From NCBI GenBank assembly GCA_009746045.1, contig RPFO01001349.1, forward strand, positions 1-64,000: 64,000 nt of DNA, read 5' to 3'. Positions 1 through 21,827 of the stretch are shown here, in pieces. Within the stretch, counting starts at the first letter, position 1. Every line of letters begins with the position of its first letter. The position numbers were made by a program, and so were the translations under genes. Source of the stretch: Mesostigma viride (lineage: Eukaryota; Streptophyta; Mesostigmatophyceae; Mesostigmatales; Mesostigmataceae). The notes beneath the pieces are model-generated. The model was not told the origin of the DNA and did no database searches. It was given only the letters and a program-made list of their open reading frames with translations.

Positions 1-85
1 TTTGTTATGTTTGTGAGTTTATTGTGTCGGCATAGAGCATTGTGTATATGTGTTTGAGTTGGTGATTTTTTATATCTTGAGAGAG

Positions 86-316
86 GGCGGGCCGCGCTTG
101 AAAAAAATGAAAAAAACGCGGTTCGAGGTGGCCGCCTATGAGGCCTGGTTCATGCCCGTCGTGGGGGTGCTGCCGGGACTGGTGAGCGTTCCTTTGCCCA
201 GGAGAGAAACACTCTGTTTGGCTCTGTTTGTTGTGGGGACAGGGGGCTGACCAGGCCACCCCCGTCCATAAAAGAAGCTTCTGATGTTGACCTGTGTGGT
301 GTGCTTCATGCTGGGG

Positions 317-348
<32 letters not shown>

Positions 349-2493
349 CGCAACGCACGTTGTGGCTGGTTTGGTAGTGGGACTTGTATTTGGGGGTGGT
401 GTATGTGTCGGTCTGTGTGGGGTGGCTTGTTCGGTGCTGGCCCTAAAGAGCCACGGGCGCTTCTTGCGGGATCACTCCACGCTTATTTGTGTGGGGCCTT
501 GGGGCGAAGGCGCAGGGTGTACCGCATGCTTGGTGGGTGTGGACTTGTCAAGTGGCCCATGGCTTGCGTCTTGTTCCTCAGTTATGATACTGACGTTGCA
601 ACTGCGCCATTTTCCTGGGGCATCTGCGAGATGCCTGATTGGTGTTGGGGGGGTCGACGCGCGTTCACGTGGGATCTTTCCTTCACGCTCTTGGAGTGTC
701 TAGTATTCCCTTAATGACCCTCCTTCCACCAGTGTAACGGTGGCGTTCTCCCTTTTTTGGCTTTCCTGGCTGGCCATGCTGCCATGTGGCCCCCCTTCCC
801 CCCCTCCCATCCCCCTCTCTGCTTGTGCCCCCTTCCCTGCTTCATGCGTGATGGCAATGGTGGCCGCAGGTCCCCGACGCCTTTCTGTACCTGCAGGCGT
901 CGCCCGAGGTCTGCATGGAGAGGATGAAGCGGAGGTGGGTACCCCATGGGGTGGAGCGCTCTCCATGCAAGGGGTTTGCGTCGGGGGGTGGCGTGTGTCA
1001 GCATATGTATTTGAGATGCGCTGCGGGGTGCATGAGTTTGTTGGGTGATGGCGTAGCACCTGCCTTTGACGACGAGCTGGGCGCGCATTATTTTGCGTGG
1101 CGCTACAGTGGCGCGGCGTGCGCAGTCATGATTTGAGGGGTTGGCCATGTCCACACCAGCAGTGTGAAAACCCCAGCCTGGTCCCGTCTCATGTCACTGG
1201 CCGCATGTGTTGCGGCACTGGATTCACAACTGCCTCTGCCACATGCACACCCTGTCGTGCTTGCTCCTGTGGCCATTGGCACACACATGCCTTGGTCCGT
1301 GCTAGCGTATGTGAGGCTGGTTTTGTATGTGGCAGGCATTACCATGGGCACATGCAGGAAGTTGAGTGAATGAAGGTTGGCGTGGGGTGATGGTGGTGTT
1401 GACGACAGTTGCCTGATGCACAGCGGTCGGTGGGCGATGCCTCTGCTTTATAGCAAGTGAGGCAACCAGTCAGTGAAACCACCTGGGCAGACGGGGGCCC
1501 ATGCTGCATGCTGGTGCGCATACTGGCCTGCATTTGCTGTGTATTGCCTATTGACTTGGCCGAGTGGGAGCATGCCTTGTGGATGAACATGCATGGGGTA
1601 TATGGCCAGGGTGGTATGGTCATGTACAGTACACTCGGCAACAGCAGCCGTCGTCTTAGTACCTATACTTGGCACGGATTGCTGCCCATTGACAGCATCG
1701 CATGGCTCATACATGCGGGGCCAGGCATCGTGTTGTAATCCAGGCTAGCCCAGGTCCTGACTGGCCGATTCTCCTGTGCCCCATTCTCCTGTGTGCGCAC
1801 GTGTGCGCTGATTACCATCATCCCCCGGTGATGCTTGTGCCCCCCCCCCCAACCAACCAACCTGGCTTGGGTCACCCTGGCGCACCTCGCAGGGGGCGCC
1901 CGGAGGAAGCCACGGTCGGGCTCGACTACCTGACCCGCCTTCACTGCCAGCACGAGTCCTGGTTTGTGGGCGGCTCCCACGCGTGGCACGAGGGGGGTGA
2001 GCAGCTGCTGAGGACCACACTCGCCAATGCCGCCGATAGGGCAGGCGGAGGCCATGGCTCGTGCTGCAGCCAAGGGACGAGCGAGGCGGTTGCCAGCAGC
2101 GGCGTCCATGGCCATGCACGATGGGCCGATGACGGGAATGCTGTGGTGACTGGAGCGTTGGGGATTGCTGGCGATGCCACCACGCGGAATGGGAAGAATG
2201 TGTTGTGGAACGGTTGGGGTCGGGAAGGGGGAGTCCATGGTGGCGGGGGTGGGCGTTGTTTCGGTGACGCGATCGTCACGTGGCGCGTGCTGGATGGGCC
2301 GCGGTCGCACCCACTTCTGCACGGCAAGCCGGTGATCGTGGTGAACTGCGACAAACATGCCGACTTGGAGGATAACAGCCAGTGCCCGCACATGGGCGAC
2401 CTGGTCGATAGCATCGCCACATCGATGGCTAGTCTAAATGGAATGGTGGCTGCTGCACAGAGTAGCGCCAGATCGGACACTTTCGTCGGGTAG
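86..2493 (+). CDS. Deoxyribonucleoside kinase, 3' part (5' end outside window)
   Basis: This enzyme family phosphorylates deoxynucleosides using a nucleoside triphosphate in the salvage pathway. I assign exons 86-181, 870-934 and 1893-2493, which join in one frame to 253 residues and a stop. The first exon carries YEAWFMPVVGVLPGL, like the plant dNK/dGK segment before the substrate-binding strand. The second carries VPDAFLYLQASPEVCMERM, the family's strand-helix step. The third begins with the arginine-rich lid and GLDYLTRLHCQHESWF. The final strand-helix is KPVIVVNCDKHADLE near 2322-2366. The P-loop and N-terminal half lie upstream of the window. About 110 low-complexity G/H/S-rich residues sit between HESWF and the last strand, where relatives have far fewer, so an unrecognised intron in 1970-2320 is possible. 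The exact start of the first exon (82, 84 or 86) is uncertain; 86 keeps the phase. Family assignment is firm; substrate preference cannot be read. Confidence 0.88.
318..348. repeat. Poly-G run of 31 bases
   Basis: An uninterrupted run of G lies in the intron between the first two visible kinase exons. Runs of this length form G-quadruplexes and are often mis-sized in assemblies. Confidence 0.95.
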
Positions 2494-2635
2494 CTGGCGT
2501 GAGCTGCTGTGTGACACGTGGGGCCCTACACATGTGGCAACTACCTCCCACTACTTTTTGGAGACGTACCCAGCCGGGATGCAGCCTTACAGTAGGACGG
2601 TCATTCCATGCGCACGTAACCAGCACAGGTCGGGG

Positions 2636-2640
2636 TGTAA
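2636..2640 (+). terminator. Possible TGTAA polyadenylation signal
   Basis: TGTAA stands about 145 bases after the kinase stop codon. TGTAA is the usual polyadenylation signal in many green algae. A five-base match is weak evidence by itself. Confidence 0.35.
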
Positions 2641-3020
2641 CTGCCAGAACCCCGTGTACGTGATCTGTGTTTACCATAAACCTTAAGCATCTTTCCTAAA
2701 ACATTTTTCCTAGGTCTCTTCCAGATTCTACACAATGACCAAGTAAATGACTAGGTGTACTTGTATGCCATATGCTAGCTTTCGAGCCATTCATGCTTTT
2801 TAGATAGCCTCGCTTATGATCATGCATGCATCTGGCCGAATGCATGCATGCATGAGTGTATCCGCCATGCGATTGCGCGGGAATTCAAGCATGTTTAGAA
2901 GTATGTACATTATTTTTTACTCATTGACATCCTCTATTATAAGCTAGTCTTCAAGCTACAAGAGACACATGTGCACTACAAATTCATGCGTGCATGCATG
3001 CATCACTTAAGAAACATTCC
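2641..3020. other. Spacer without recognised gene
   Basis: AT-richer spacer after the kinase. It holds several GCATGCAT-type alternating tracts (around 2824-2855 and 2990-3003). I see no coding similarity. Confidence 0.5.
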
Positions 3021-3025
3021 TTTCT

Positions 3026-3946
3026 TCCTCCCTCCCTCCCTCCCTCCCTCCCTCCTCCTCCCTCCTCCCTCCCTCCCTCCCTCCCTCCCTCCCTCCCTCC
3101 CTCCTCCCTCCCTCCCTCCCTCCCTCCCTCCCTCCCTCCTGCCTCCTCCGCTCCCTCCCTCCCTCCCTCCTCCCTCCCTCCCTCCCTCCCTCCCTCCTCC
3201 TCCCTCCCTCCTCCCTCCCTCCCTCCTCCCTCCCTCCCTCCCTCCCTCCCTCCTCCCTCCCTCCCTCCTCCCTCCCTCCCTCCCTCCCTCCCTCCCTCCC
3301 TCCCTCCCTCCCTCCCTCCCTCCCTCCCTCCCTCCTGCCTCCCTCCGCTCCTCCCTCCCTCCCTCCCTCCCTCCCTCCCTCCCTCCCTCCCTCCCTCCTC
3401 CCTCCCTCCTCTCTCCCTCCCTCCCTCCCTCCCTCCCTCCCTCCCCCTCCCTCCCTCCCTCCCTCCCTCCCTCCCTCCTCCCTCCTCCCTCCCTCCCTCC
3501 CTCCCCTCCCTCCCTCCCTCCCTCCCTCCCTCCCTCCCTCCCTCCCTCCCTCCTCCTCCCTCCCTCCCTCCCTCCTCCCTCCCTCCCTCCCTCCCTCGAT
3601 CCTCCCTCCCTCCCTCCCTCCCTCCCTCCCTCCCTCCCTCCCTCCTCCCTCCCTCCCTCCCTCCCTCCCTCCCTCCCTCCCTCCCTCCCTCCCTCCCTCC
3701 TCCCTCCCTCCTCCCTCCCTCCCTCCCTCCTCCCTCCCTCCCTCCCTCCCTCCTCCCTCCCTCCCTCCTCCCTCCCTCCCTCCCTCCTCCCTCCCTCCCT
3801 CCCTCCTCCCTCCCTCCCTCCCTCCCTCCCTCCCTCCTCCCTCCCTCCCTCCCTCCCTCCCTCCCTCCCTCCCTCCTCCCTCCCTCCCTCCCTCCCTCCC
3901 GCCCGCCGCCCGCCCGCCCGCCCGCCCGCCCTCCCGCGGCTCCCGC
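3026..3946. repeat. CCTCCCT microsatellite array
   Basis: About 0.9 kb of CCTC/CCT units with slight length variation, ending in a GCCC-rich tail at 3897-3946. The strand is almost pure pyrimidine. Open frames across it (prolines, leucines, serines) are by-products of the repeat. Confidence 0.98.
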
Positions 3947-4194
3947 CCTCAGCTCCCTGCCTTTCTTACTTCATTAGCGCGTCTCCGTTGGGAGAGTCAC
4001 GGGGTACCAACTTTGGAGTATAGGTACCTCTCATCACTGGGAGAGTCTAGAGCAACTACTGTGCAGGTGTGCACAATAAAGTTTCGACATAGCATTTATT
4101 GCAAAAGCATAGCGGATGCAGTCCGTAGGGCTGCCCCATGGTCCAGTGTCCACAGATAGGCTTGGAACTCGTAAGGCTTAAAGGCGCCAGTTTG

Positions 4195-4545
4195 GAATCT
4201 TGAATATATAGGCCTCTCTCGGAGGCCTCTCCCTGCACGAGTGACTTTAGGGGCATACCCAGGCCCGAAACACACGCCCTGATCAAGCAAGCTGTTTCCG
4301 GCCCCGCCGTCTAGGTCATCTAGTCGCTCTACACGTATAAGCCAGCCATAATTTCAATGCACAAGGCTACACATTTCCATCTCCATTCATATTCATCATC
4401 CTGAACGACTCGCAAACGTCGCGGACAAGATAACAGCAGGCTCGAGCTACCATGCATGGTCCGGATTCTCCCGATTTCTGGCCTGCGCTGGTTGTCTCCT
4501 TGATACCCAGGGTTCACCAACAAAAACCTGCCTCACCCAAGATGG
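4195..4545 (-). repeat. Copy of dispersed repeat family 1 (with flanking module)
   Basis: The reverse complement of 4250-4545 matches 8205-8440 nearly throughout and shares its core with copies at 13105-13265, 29255-29400, 29970-30165, 31118-31185 and 40440-40550. The core reads CCAGCGCAGGCCAGAAAT followed by GGAGAATCCGGACCATGG. The adjacent piece 4195-4265 resembles 29635-29700 in the same orientation, both ending TTTAGGGGCATACCCAGG. No open frame is conserved between copies, so this is probably a non-autonomous element or a LINE/SINE tail. Confidence 0.8.
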
Positions 4546-4587
4546 CGGTACGTGTTTCTTCACGAGTGCTGCCAGCAGAGCGTGAGT

Positions 4588-4622
4588 TAATTTATTAATT
4601 AATTGATTAATTAATTAATTAG
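4588..4622. repeat. TTAA/TAAT microsatellite
   Basis: A short run of TTAATTAA-type units. Similar tracts occur at 5009-5022, 7213-7250, 7501-7527, 30503-30516 and 52288-52313, each beside repeat-family or LINE sequence. Confidence 0.85.
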
Positions 4623-5008
4623 TCTCGTGTCCCTGTACATTGGGGGATCAGCAGCGTGAAGACCGCCTCGATCTCGGTTGAGGGTCGGACGAGCCTGCAT
4701 GGTGACATGGTCCTCGTATTTGCAGCAGCGCCTATCCCTAGCCCTCACTCACACGGTGGCTGATCGATCGTAAGTGTTCTTCCGCCACATCTGGGCCAAC
4801 TTTTTTCTCAGGCCATGCGGTCTAGATCTTTCCGGCCATGCAGGCCTGCCCGGTGGTGCATGGGCCGCGACATGTATGCATGGTGATGTTCTAGGACTTT
4901 CGATCATTCCAGCATCCTTGTATGCCAGCGTCCGGTTATTTTCTTTAGCGTTCTTATTCTTTTCCAGGCGCTTTCCTTTATGTTGCATGCATCATTGCAT
5001 GCCGCTCT

Positions 5009-5090
5009 TAATTAATTAATAAGCAGGTGACTGCGTCACGTGGGTGCCAATACAGAGTAAAGGAACCTTCAACCCTATATACACAGCGAG
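5009..5090. repeat. Inverted relative of the segment at 29188-29252
   Basis: The segment contains GTGACTGCGTCACGTGGGTG followed by a sequence that appears reverse-complemented at 29188-29252. The palindromic core CACGTGAC-GCA-GTCACGTG also occurs at 52265-52283. Each copy abuts a TTAATTAA-like tract, which suggests the end of a mobile element. Confidence 0.75.
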
Positions 5091-5429
5091 AAGGCCGGAG
5101 GGAGGGCGCCCTAGCTTCTCTCACTGCCGCAGGTGGGCAGGCCACAGAGCGCTCTCTCCACGGCATGGTGCATCATGCCGGGGCGCAACACTGTGGGTGC
5201 AATACAACCAGTGCAATACCATAGGTAGGCTGACGCATAGCTTATGCTACTTGAATGTGAAGTGGGCTCAAGACGTCGGCTAATTAAGGCGCAAGCTGAT
5301 GGCCACAAGGTGCCAGAGCTAATTGAAGGTACTATAACGCTGTGCGCTAATATCGTTTCAAGTGCTGTAATGCCTAAGCTACTATCCCATCATCGATTGC
5401 CCCCATCTAGACAACTAGCTGGAGTGCTC

Positions 5430-6920
5430 TATCCCGGGGAAGCCCGGGGGGGCTTCCACAGTTTCTTGTTGACATAGAGGTCCCCGCCCCGCCAGTACAC
5501 TTGGGGCTTCTCGGGGTTGGTCTTGTGGCGGATGTAGTCGGGCCACTGATCGCGGCGTTGCTGCTGCTGGGCTGGCGTCAGGTCGTCGTCAAGCGACCAG
5601 GAGGTGTCCACCAGCTTCTTGCGGCGAGAGAGGAACCGAACTCGGGCTGTGATGTCGCTGAAGGTGAGGACCACTGGAGGGGGCCCAGCCTTGGCCCGTG
5701 GATGGGGCAGGCGGTAGGCGCCCTGCAGTATCGCACCTGGCAGCTGCATGCACGCCAAGAGCTCAGTGTTTCTTCAGCTCGTCGAGAAGAGAGTCCGGGG
5801 TCTCCTCCGGCGGCATGTCGAAGCGCCTGAGGATGACCCGGCAGCGGCGACGGTCGCGGTCAGCGGCCTCGCGGCGCGTGTCTTCCAGCTCCTGGAGCTT
5901 GCACGTGGTGATGGCGGTCGTGGTAGAGGATGCCTGGCTCTTGAGCAGGTCCGCCCAGGAGGCGCAAGTCGAGGGGTCATCGCTAGCTAGCCCTACCAGC
6001 AGGTTGGGCGGCGATGGTGGCCGTTCGCTCGGCGATCTCAGGGACCTGTGTGGCCAGGGCGTCTACCTTGGTAGCAACTGCCTCAAGTTTCACGGTGCCT
6101 TGGCCGATCGACTCGGCCTTCCACCTGGTTAAGGCGGGTGGTCACAGTGGCTGTGGCCTCGGAAACTTTGGTGGCAATGTGCTCTTGCGTAGTAGTAAAC
6201 TGAGGCTGGAGCTTAAGTGCGACTCTGGCTTCAATGTTGTTGACCAAGGTTGGCCGAGAGACGTGTTGAGTGGGCCGTCAGGCGCGTTCAGGGCAGCGAG
6301 CGGCTTGAGCAGCCATCGGCGCCAGCTGCTCCGCCACTGTAGCTCGGATGGAGTCCGTGCTGGGGGAGGTGCTGCTCTGCGGGGACGCTGCAGCTGCTGT
6401 GGCTGCCCGTCTGCGCTCATGCAGGAGGCTCCTGAGGCCTGCGTAGCCAGTCTGGGTGATGTCCTGGGCGTCGCAGCGCAGGTAGCTGCACATGATGACT
6501 GCCTTCAAGTACGCCTCCGGTTCTTAAAGCAGCCATTCCCAGTCGGGCTTGGTGACCTTGTTGCCAGGGCCGGGTAGGCAGGAAAAGTTCGTCATGGCGC
6601 CGGGCCAGGAACTTGATAACATCGTCACATTGTTCCTTCGTGAGCGTAAAGATTTCCAAGATGCAAAAATCCCGCTGGCCGGGGCCGAAGCGGCGGACAT
6701 CCCATTTGGTATGGGAAGTTCGGGTTCAGTTCTTGGGAATGGGCGATGAATTTGGTGTAGAGCATTGCGTCGAGGGAGGCAGACCGGGGGGGAGAGCTTC
6801 GATCAGCACGAAAAGGTTGGCGTCCGCAGGAGTTGATGTCGCACGTGCTGCTGGCGACGCGGGGAATGCCGACGACAGCTGAATTTGCTTGTCAAGGCTG
6901 CGTTTTGGTGGCATTTTCAA
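5430..6920 (-). pseudogene. L1-type ORF1 protein, degenerate
   Basis: Read on the minus strand this looks like the RNA-binding ORF1 protein of an L1-type non-LTR retrotransposon. It starts near 6920 with a basic serine/proline/alanine-rich stretch (MKMPPKRSLDKQ). A charged, probably helical segment follows around 5990-5860 (CKLQELEDTRREAADRDRRR). Then comes an RRM-like core (RRCRVILRRFDMPPEE), a stop with a frame change near 5770, and PPPVVLTFSDITARVRFLSR with SLDDDLTPAQQQQRRDQWPD. The last two match the final strands and C-terminal domain of L1 ORF1p. Frame breaks near 5770 and within 6000-6700 mark it as dead. Related fragments lie at 29745-29891 and 52509-52960. Confidence 0.72.
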
Positions 6921-7210
6921 AATACTGCGTTACAGCCGTAACCGATTATACTAGCAGATGCGTCTTGAAAAGACGCATCTGATGCAAGTAGCCTGACTGA
7001 ATTGGGGGCTCAGACGCAAAAGTTCTGAGCTCCGCCGTCAGCCATGCCGCTCTTGAGCACTTCCATAATTTATCATTACCAAAATGCCAGCCAGCGCAGG
7101 CCAGAAATCTAGATGCATATATTGGCTTTGTTTATGTAAATAATTGGGTGTCTTCGATCACTCGATCTGATGTAAGTCAAATTTTATACTTTTTACTATA
7201 TATATTGCAT
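6921..7210. other. Spacer with palindrome, no gene
   Basis: Contains the inverted repeat AGATGCGTCTT/AAGACGCATCT at 6956-6980 and an 18-base piece of dispersed repeat family 1 at about 7090-7110. No coding sequence is seen. Confidence 0.6.
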
Positions 7211-7270
7211 CATAATTAAAAAATTAAATTAAATTAAATTAAATAAATTATAACATGCCTCCGACCCCTC

Positions 7271-7504
7271 CGTGGGGAGGTCATGTAGCACATATTCCAT
7301 GATGGATGGGGTGGAGGAAGCCGCGTGATCGAACTATACTAACTCTAAGCTATCTAGAAAATCCTAACTACACTACTCATCAAAACGCCTCCTCCGCTTG
7401 GGGGGAGGTGGCTTGCCCACAGGGTCGGGCGTGTGCGCCTTGACAATCTTCTTCCACCGCGTCTTGTCCTGCATGACAGTCCAAAGACGGGAGAGAGAGT
7501 GGAT
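7271..7504 (-). mobile_element. 5'-truncated LINE 3' end, copy 1
   Basis: About 234 bases appear identical to 7541-7774. On the minus strand they encode the last part of a LINE reverse-transcriptase protein (ending KPPPPKRRRRFDE) and the 3' UTR, followed by an AT-rich tail of TTTAA units at 7210-7255. A microsatellite tail is typical of non-LTR elements. Confidence 0.8.
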
Positions 7505-7540
7505 TAATTAAATTAAATTAAATTATAATGTTCATGCCTC

Positions 7541-8161
7541 CGTGGGGAGGTCATGTAGCACATATTCCATGATGGATGGGGTGGAGGAAGCCGCGTGATC
7601 GAACTATACTAACTCTAAGCTATCTAGAAAATCCTAACTACACTACTCATCAAAACGCCTCCTCCGCTTGGGGGGAGGTGGCTTGCCCACAGGGTCGGGC
7701 GTGTGCGCCTTGACAATCTTCTTCCACCGCGTCTTGTCCTGCATGACAGTCCAAAGACGGGAGAGAGAGTGGATGCGGTGCTCAAACTGGGCTGGGACCA
7801 CTAGGTCGTCCAGCAACATCTGAACGTAGTTCGTGACAGGTTTCCCAACCCGTTTGGGAATGTCCGCGGGGCCAGGCCAGGTCAGAATGTGCCGCCCTGG
7901 CTGGCCAAGCCGCTGGGGGCCGGCCAGACCGAGGGTGGTGTCGACCTGGCTGGTGCGAGCAAGGTGTCCTACAAATGCTATCCTACGCTGCCTAATCTCA
8001 TCCGAAACACGAGGCATGCCATGATACAAAGACTCTGATGACGGACGCTCGGAAAAACCTACGTTAAGGACCTGTCGGAGCATCCTGTAAACCGTGCCGT
8101 CTAGCCTAGCTGCCAGTTTGGGTGGGAGGGTCCACGCCTCGGCGCCATACGTGAGCACCAT
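7541..8161 (-). pseudogene. LINE reverse-transcriptase C-terminal fragment, copy 2
   Basis: The 172-residue minus-strand frame (8161 down to 7643) resembles the C-terminal region after the reverse transcriptase in LINE ORF2. It has LTYGAEAWTL, then RRLDG-like AARLDGTVYRML, VSDEIRQRRIAFVGHLAR, and a lysine/arginine-rich end. The catalytic domain is missing: the element breaks off at about 8161, where unrelated repeat sequence begins, so it is 5'-truncated. Its 3' tail is an ATTTAATTTAA tract at 7500-7530. Confidence 0.8.
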
Positions 8162-8189
8162 GAGGACGCATCATAATTGCGATGTTATA

Positions 8190-8445
8190 TCAAGGAGGCA
8201 ACCAGCGCAGGCCATGCAGAAATCGGGAGAATCCGGACCATGGTAAGCTCGAGCCTGCCGTTATCTTGTCCGCGACGTTTGCGAGTCGTTCAGGATGATG
8301 AATATGAATGGAGATGGAAATGTGTAGCCGTGTGCATTGAAATTATGGCTGGCTTACGTGTAGAGCGACTAGATGACCTAGACGGTGGGGCCGGAAACAG
8401 CTTGCTTGATCAGGGCGTGTGTTTCGAGCCTAATTGGCCGGGAGT
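8190..8445 (+). repeat. Copy of dispersed repeat family 1
   Basis: Begins AAGGAGGCAACCAGCGCAGG and runs through the family core to the TTGATCAGGGCGTGTGTTTC segment shared with 4265-4290 on the other strand. It follows the truncated LINE directly. Confidence 0.85.
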
Positions 8446-8900
8446 GTCAAGTGGTGAACACCATTGCTGCGATCGCTCTCCCAGGTGCCATTTATGAGGA
8501 AATACCCGCAAATGGAAAACTACTGAAAAGGTCTAGCGAGTCAGTCATTACGTTAGCCATGCCATGTTTCCAAACGTCCAAGAACTGCACACGGTGCAAA
8601 GGCGAAAATCCGGAGGACAGCACTTTCAAATGTGCGGCGGGAACCAAAAGCCCGCGTATGCCATGTATATGCCTGTGTATGCAATGCGATGTTAATGGCA
8701 GCTGTGTGACCTATGCATGCAACCCTGCTTCAACATGCCTAGCTTGGAACACAATGGGCTCATGAGTTTGGACCGAACAGATTCATGAACTGCTCCTTGA
8801 GATTCATGAACTGCTGGGCGAATTTATGAGCTGCTGCCCGTTCCCGACTCCCAAGGCTTATCTGATATGCCTACTACATGGCACCTTGCATCCCGTGCTA
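8446..8900. other. Spacer with short ATTCATGAACTGCT repeats
   Basis: Unique-looking sequence with about three imperfect copies of ATTCATGAACTGCT at 8780-8835. No gene is recognised. It lies downstream of the dihydropyrimidinase and may hold its 3' UTR. Confidence 0.5.
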
Positions 8901-8988
8901 AGCCCCCTCAGGACTTCCGTTTCACTGAGCCCCCTCAAGACTTCCGTTTCACGGAGCCCCCTCAGGACTTCCGTTTCACTGAGCCCCC

Positions 8989-9008
<20 letters not shown>
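8901..9008. repeat. Four 27-bp tandem units over a stop codon
   Basis: Units start at 8901, 8928, 8955 and 8982, each AGCCCCCTCA then a variable base pair then ACTTCCGTTTCACTG-like. The fourth unit contains the last codons and the TGA of the dihydropyrimidinase on the minus strand; the other three lie in its 3' UTR. Confidence 0.95.
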
Positions 9009-20467
<11,459 letters not shown>

Positions 20468-21827
20468 CTGGAAGAGTGAGGAGCCGCTCGAAACACAAAC
20501 GTGTTCAAACGGGGAGAGACAGGAAATACATGCGCAGACATATTAAGTTAATTTGCCGAGAGCACAAAGGATTTTTAATTTGTCATTAGTTAAATTGGTT
20601 CTCTTCGCGTGACCGCGTTGGGGCGTCGCAGCGCACCTTTGGGAATGCTTTCGAGCCCGTTACGTGTATAAATGACGTGGACATAAGTACCGCGAAAATC
20701 CATTCCGCCCCAACCCGCCGGTGATCCAAAACACATAAATTGTGAAAGGCCAGACCGTGGTTAAATAAGGATGTGCCTGGCGTAATGCCGGCTGAAATGC
20801 ATCTAGACATGCGCTTAAATTGGGGATCGAAACAATTTCACGATGTCGCACCTTCGTCTCAGTTGGGTCAGCGGCTTGAGACTTTGAACAAAAAGTACAA
20901 TGCAGCGTTGCAACAAAAAGTACAGTGCAAAGGAGCAAGTGCCGAATGCCCATGCTTGTGCGGGTGATGGGTCTTCCCAAAGTAGATTCCCAGTTAATTT
21001 TCCTCGACTACCTAAAGAATTTCCGATGCGCCAAAATGTGGACGACCACACCAGACGTGCGTGTAATTCCAAGCATACAGTGTCTTGGTCGAAGCTTGGT
21101 TGCAGTCAGTAGGCGAAGGCGCGCCTACGATCTGCCTGGTGCCGGTGGTGCGAGAGACGTCGCTTGGAAAGCTCAAGCGAACGAATCAATCAGTTCACCA
21201 TAACTTACGCATGAAATGGTGAATCGTGATTCTCTGTGTTGTATGTGCGGTTAATACTATTACTGTGTTACTGGTCAATCTGTTGATAGCCATTCAACTT
21301 TCAAGAGCCATTATAATAGCCAACTCTCTTGATGCAGGTTTGGGTATTTACGCGAATACGGAATGCGAGTATCACGTGGGTATTCACCACTGAAATGCGC
21401 GGCAAAAACATACCTGAGACGGCACCGATAAGTTATGCCATAAATCTGCCATCCCCCACGGCGGCACGTCGCGTCATGTCAACTCGTTCGGTGAGTATTT
21501 TAGGAGCTCGCTCGCTGGCGAAAATGGCCAATTTGGGCAATGGCTACATTTGGATGACGAAATTTCGAACTGCACCAGGACTGCACTCACAAGCAAATCT
21601 GGTCAAACGTGATAATAAAGGCGTCGCACTGGCTGAAATGTCTGGTGGAGCATCCATGCGAGAGCATCAAGGAGCCTAGTTTTATGCATTACAAGCGCCC
21701 TGATCCTCATACAGTATACTATTTTAGGATCCGACTGACAGGCCCCGTTATTCTGCCAGCAAAGCATCGATTCCTAGAAAATTTTCTTGAATTAAGCAGT
21801 GCTGTACATCATTAACACCGGTCCATC
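20468..21827. promoter_or_regulatory. Divergent spacer between two genes
   Basis: About 1.36 kb separates the dihydropyrimidinase ATG (minus) from the WW-Rdx ATG (plus), so both promoters, and possibly untranslated exons, should lie here. I see no clear TATA box or coding sequence. The role is inferred from gene orientation only. Confidence 0.5.

Noticed and set aside
2971-4023. Long Pro/Leu/Ser reading frames (about 330-350 residues)
   Set aside because: They are translations of the CCTCCCT microsatellite; two frames are open at once, as expected of the repeat alone.
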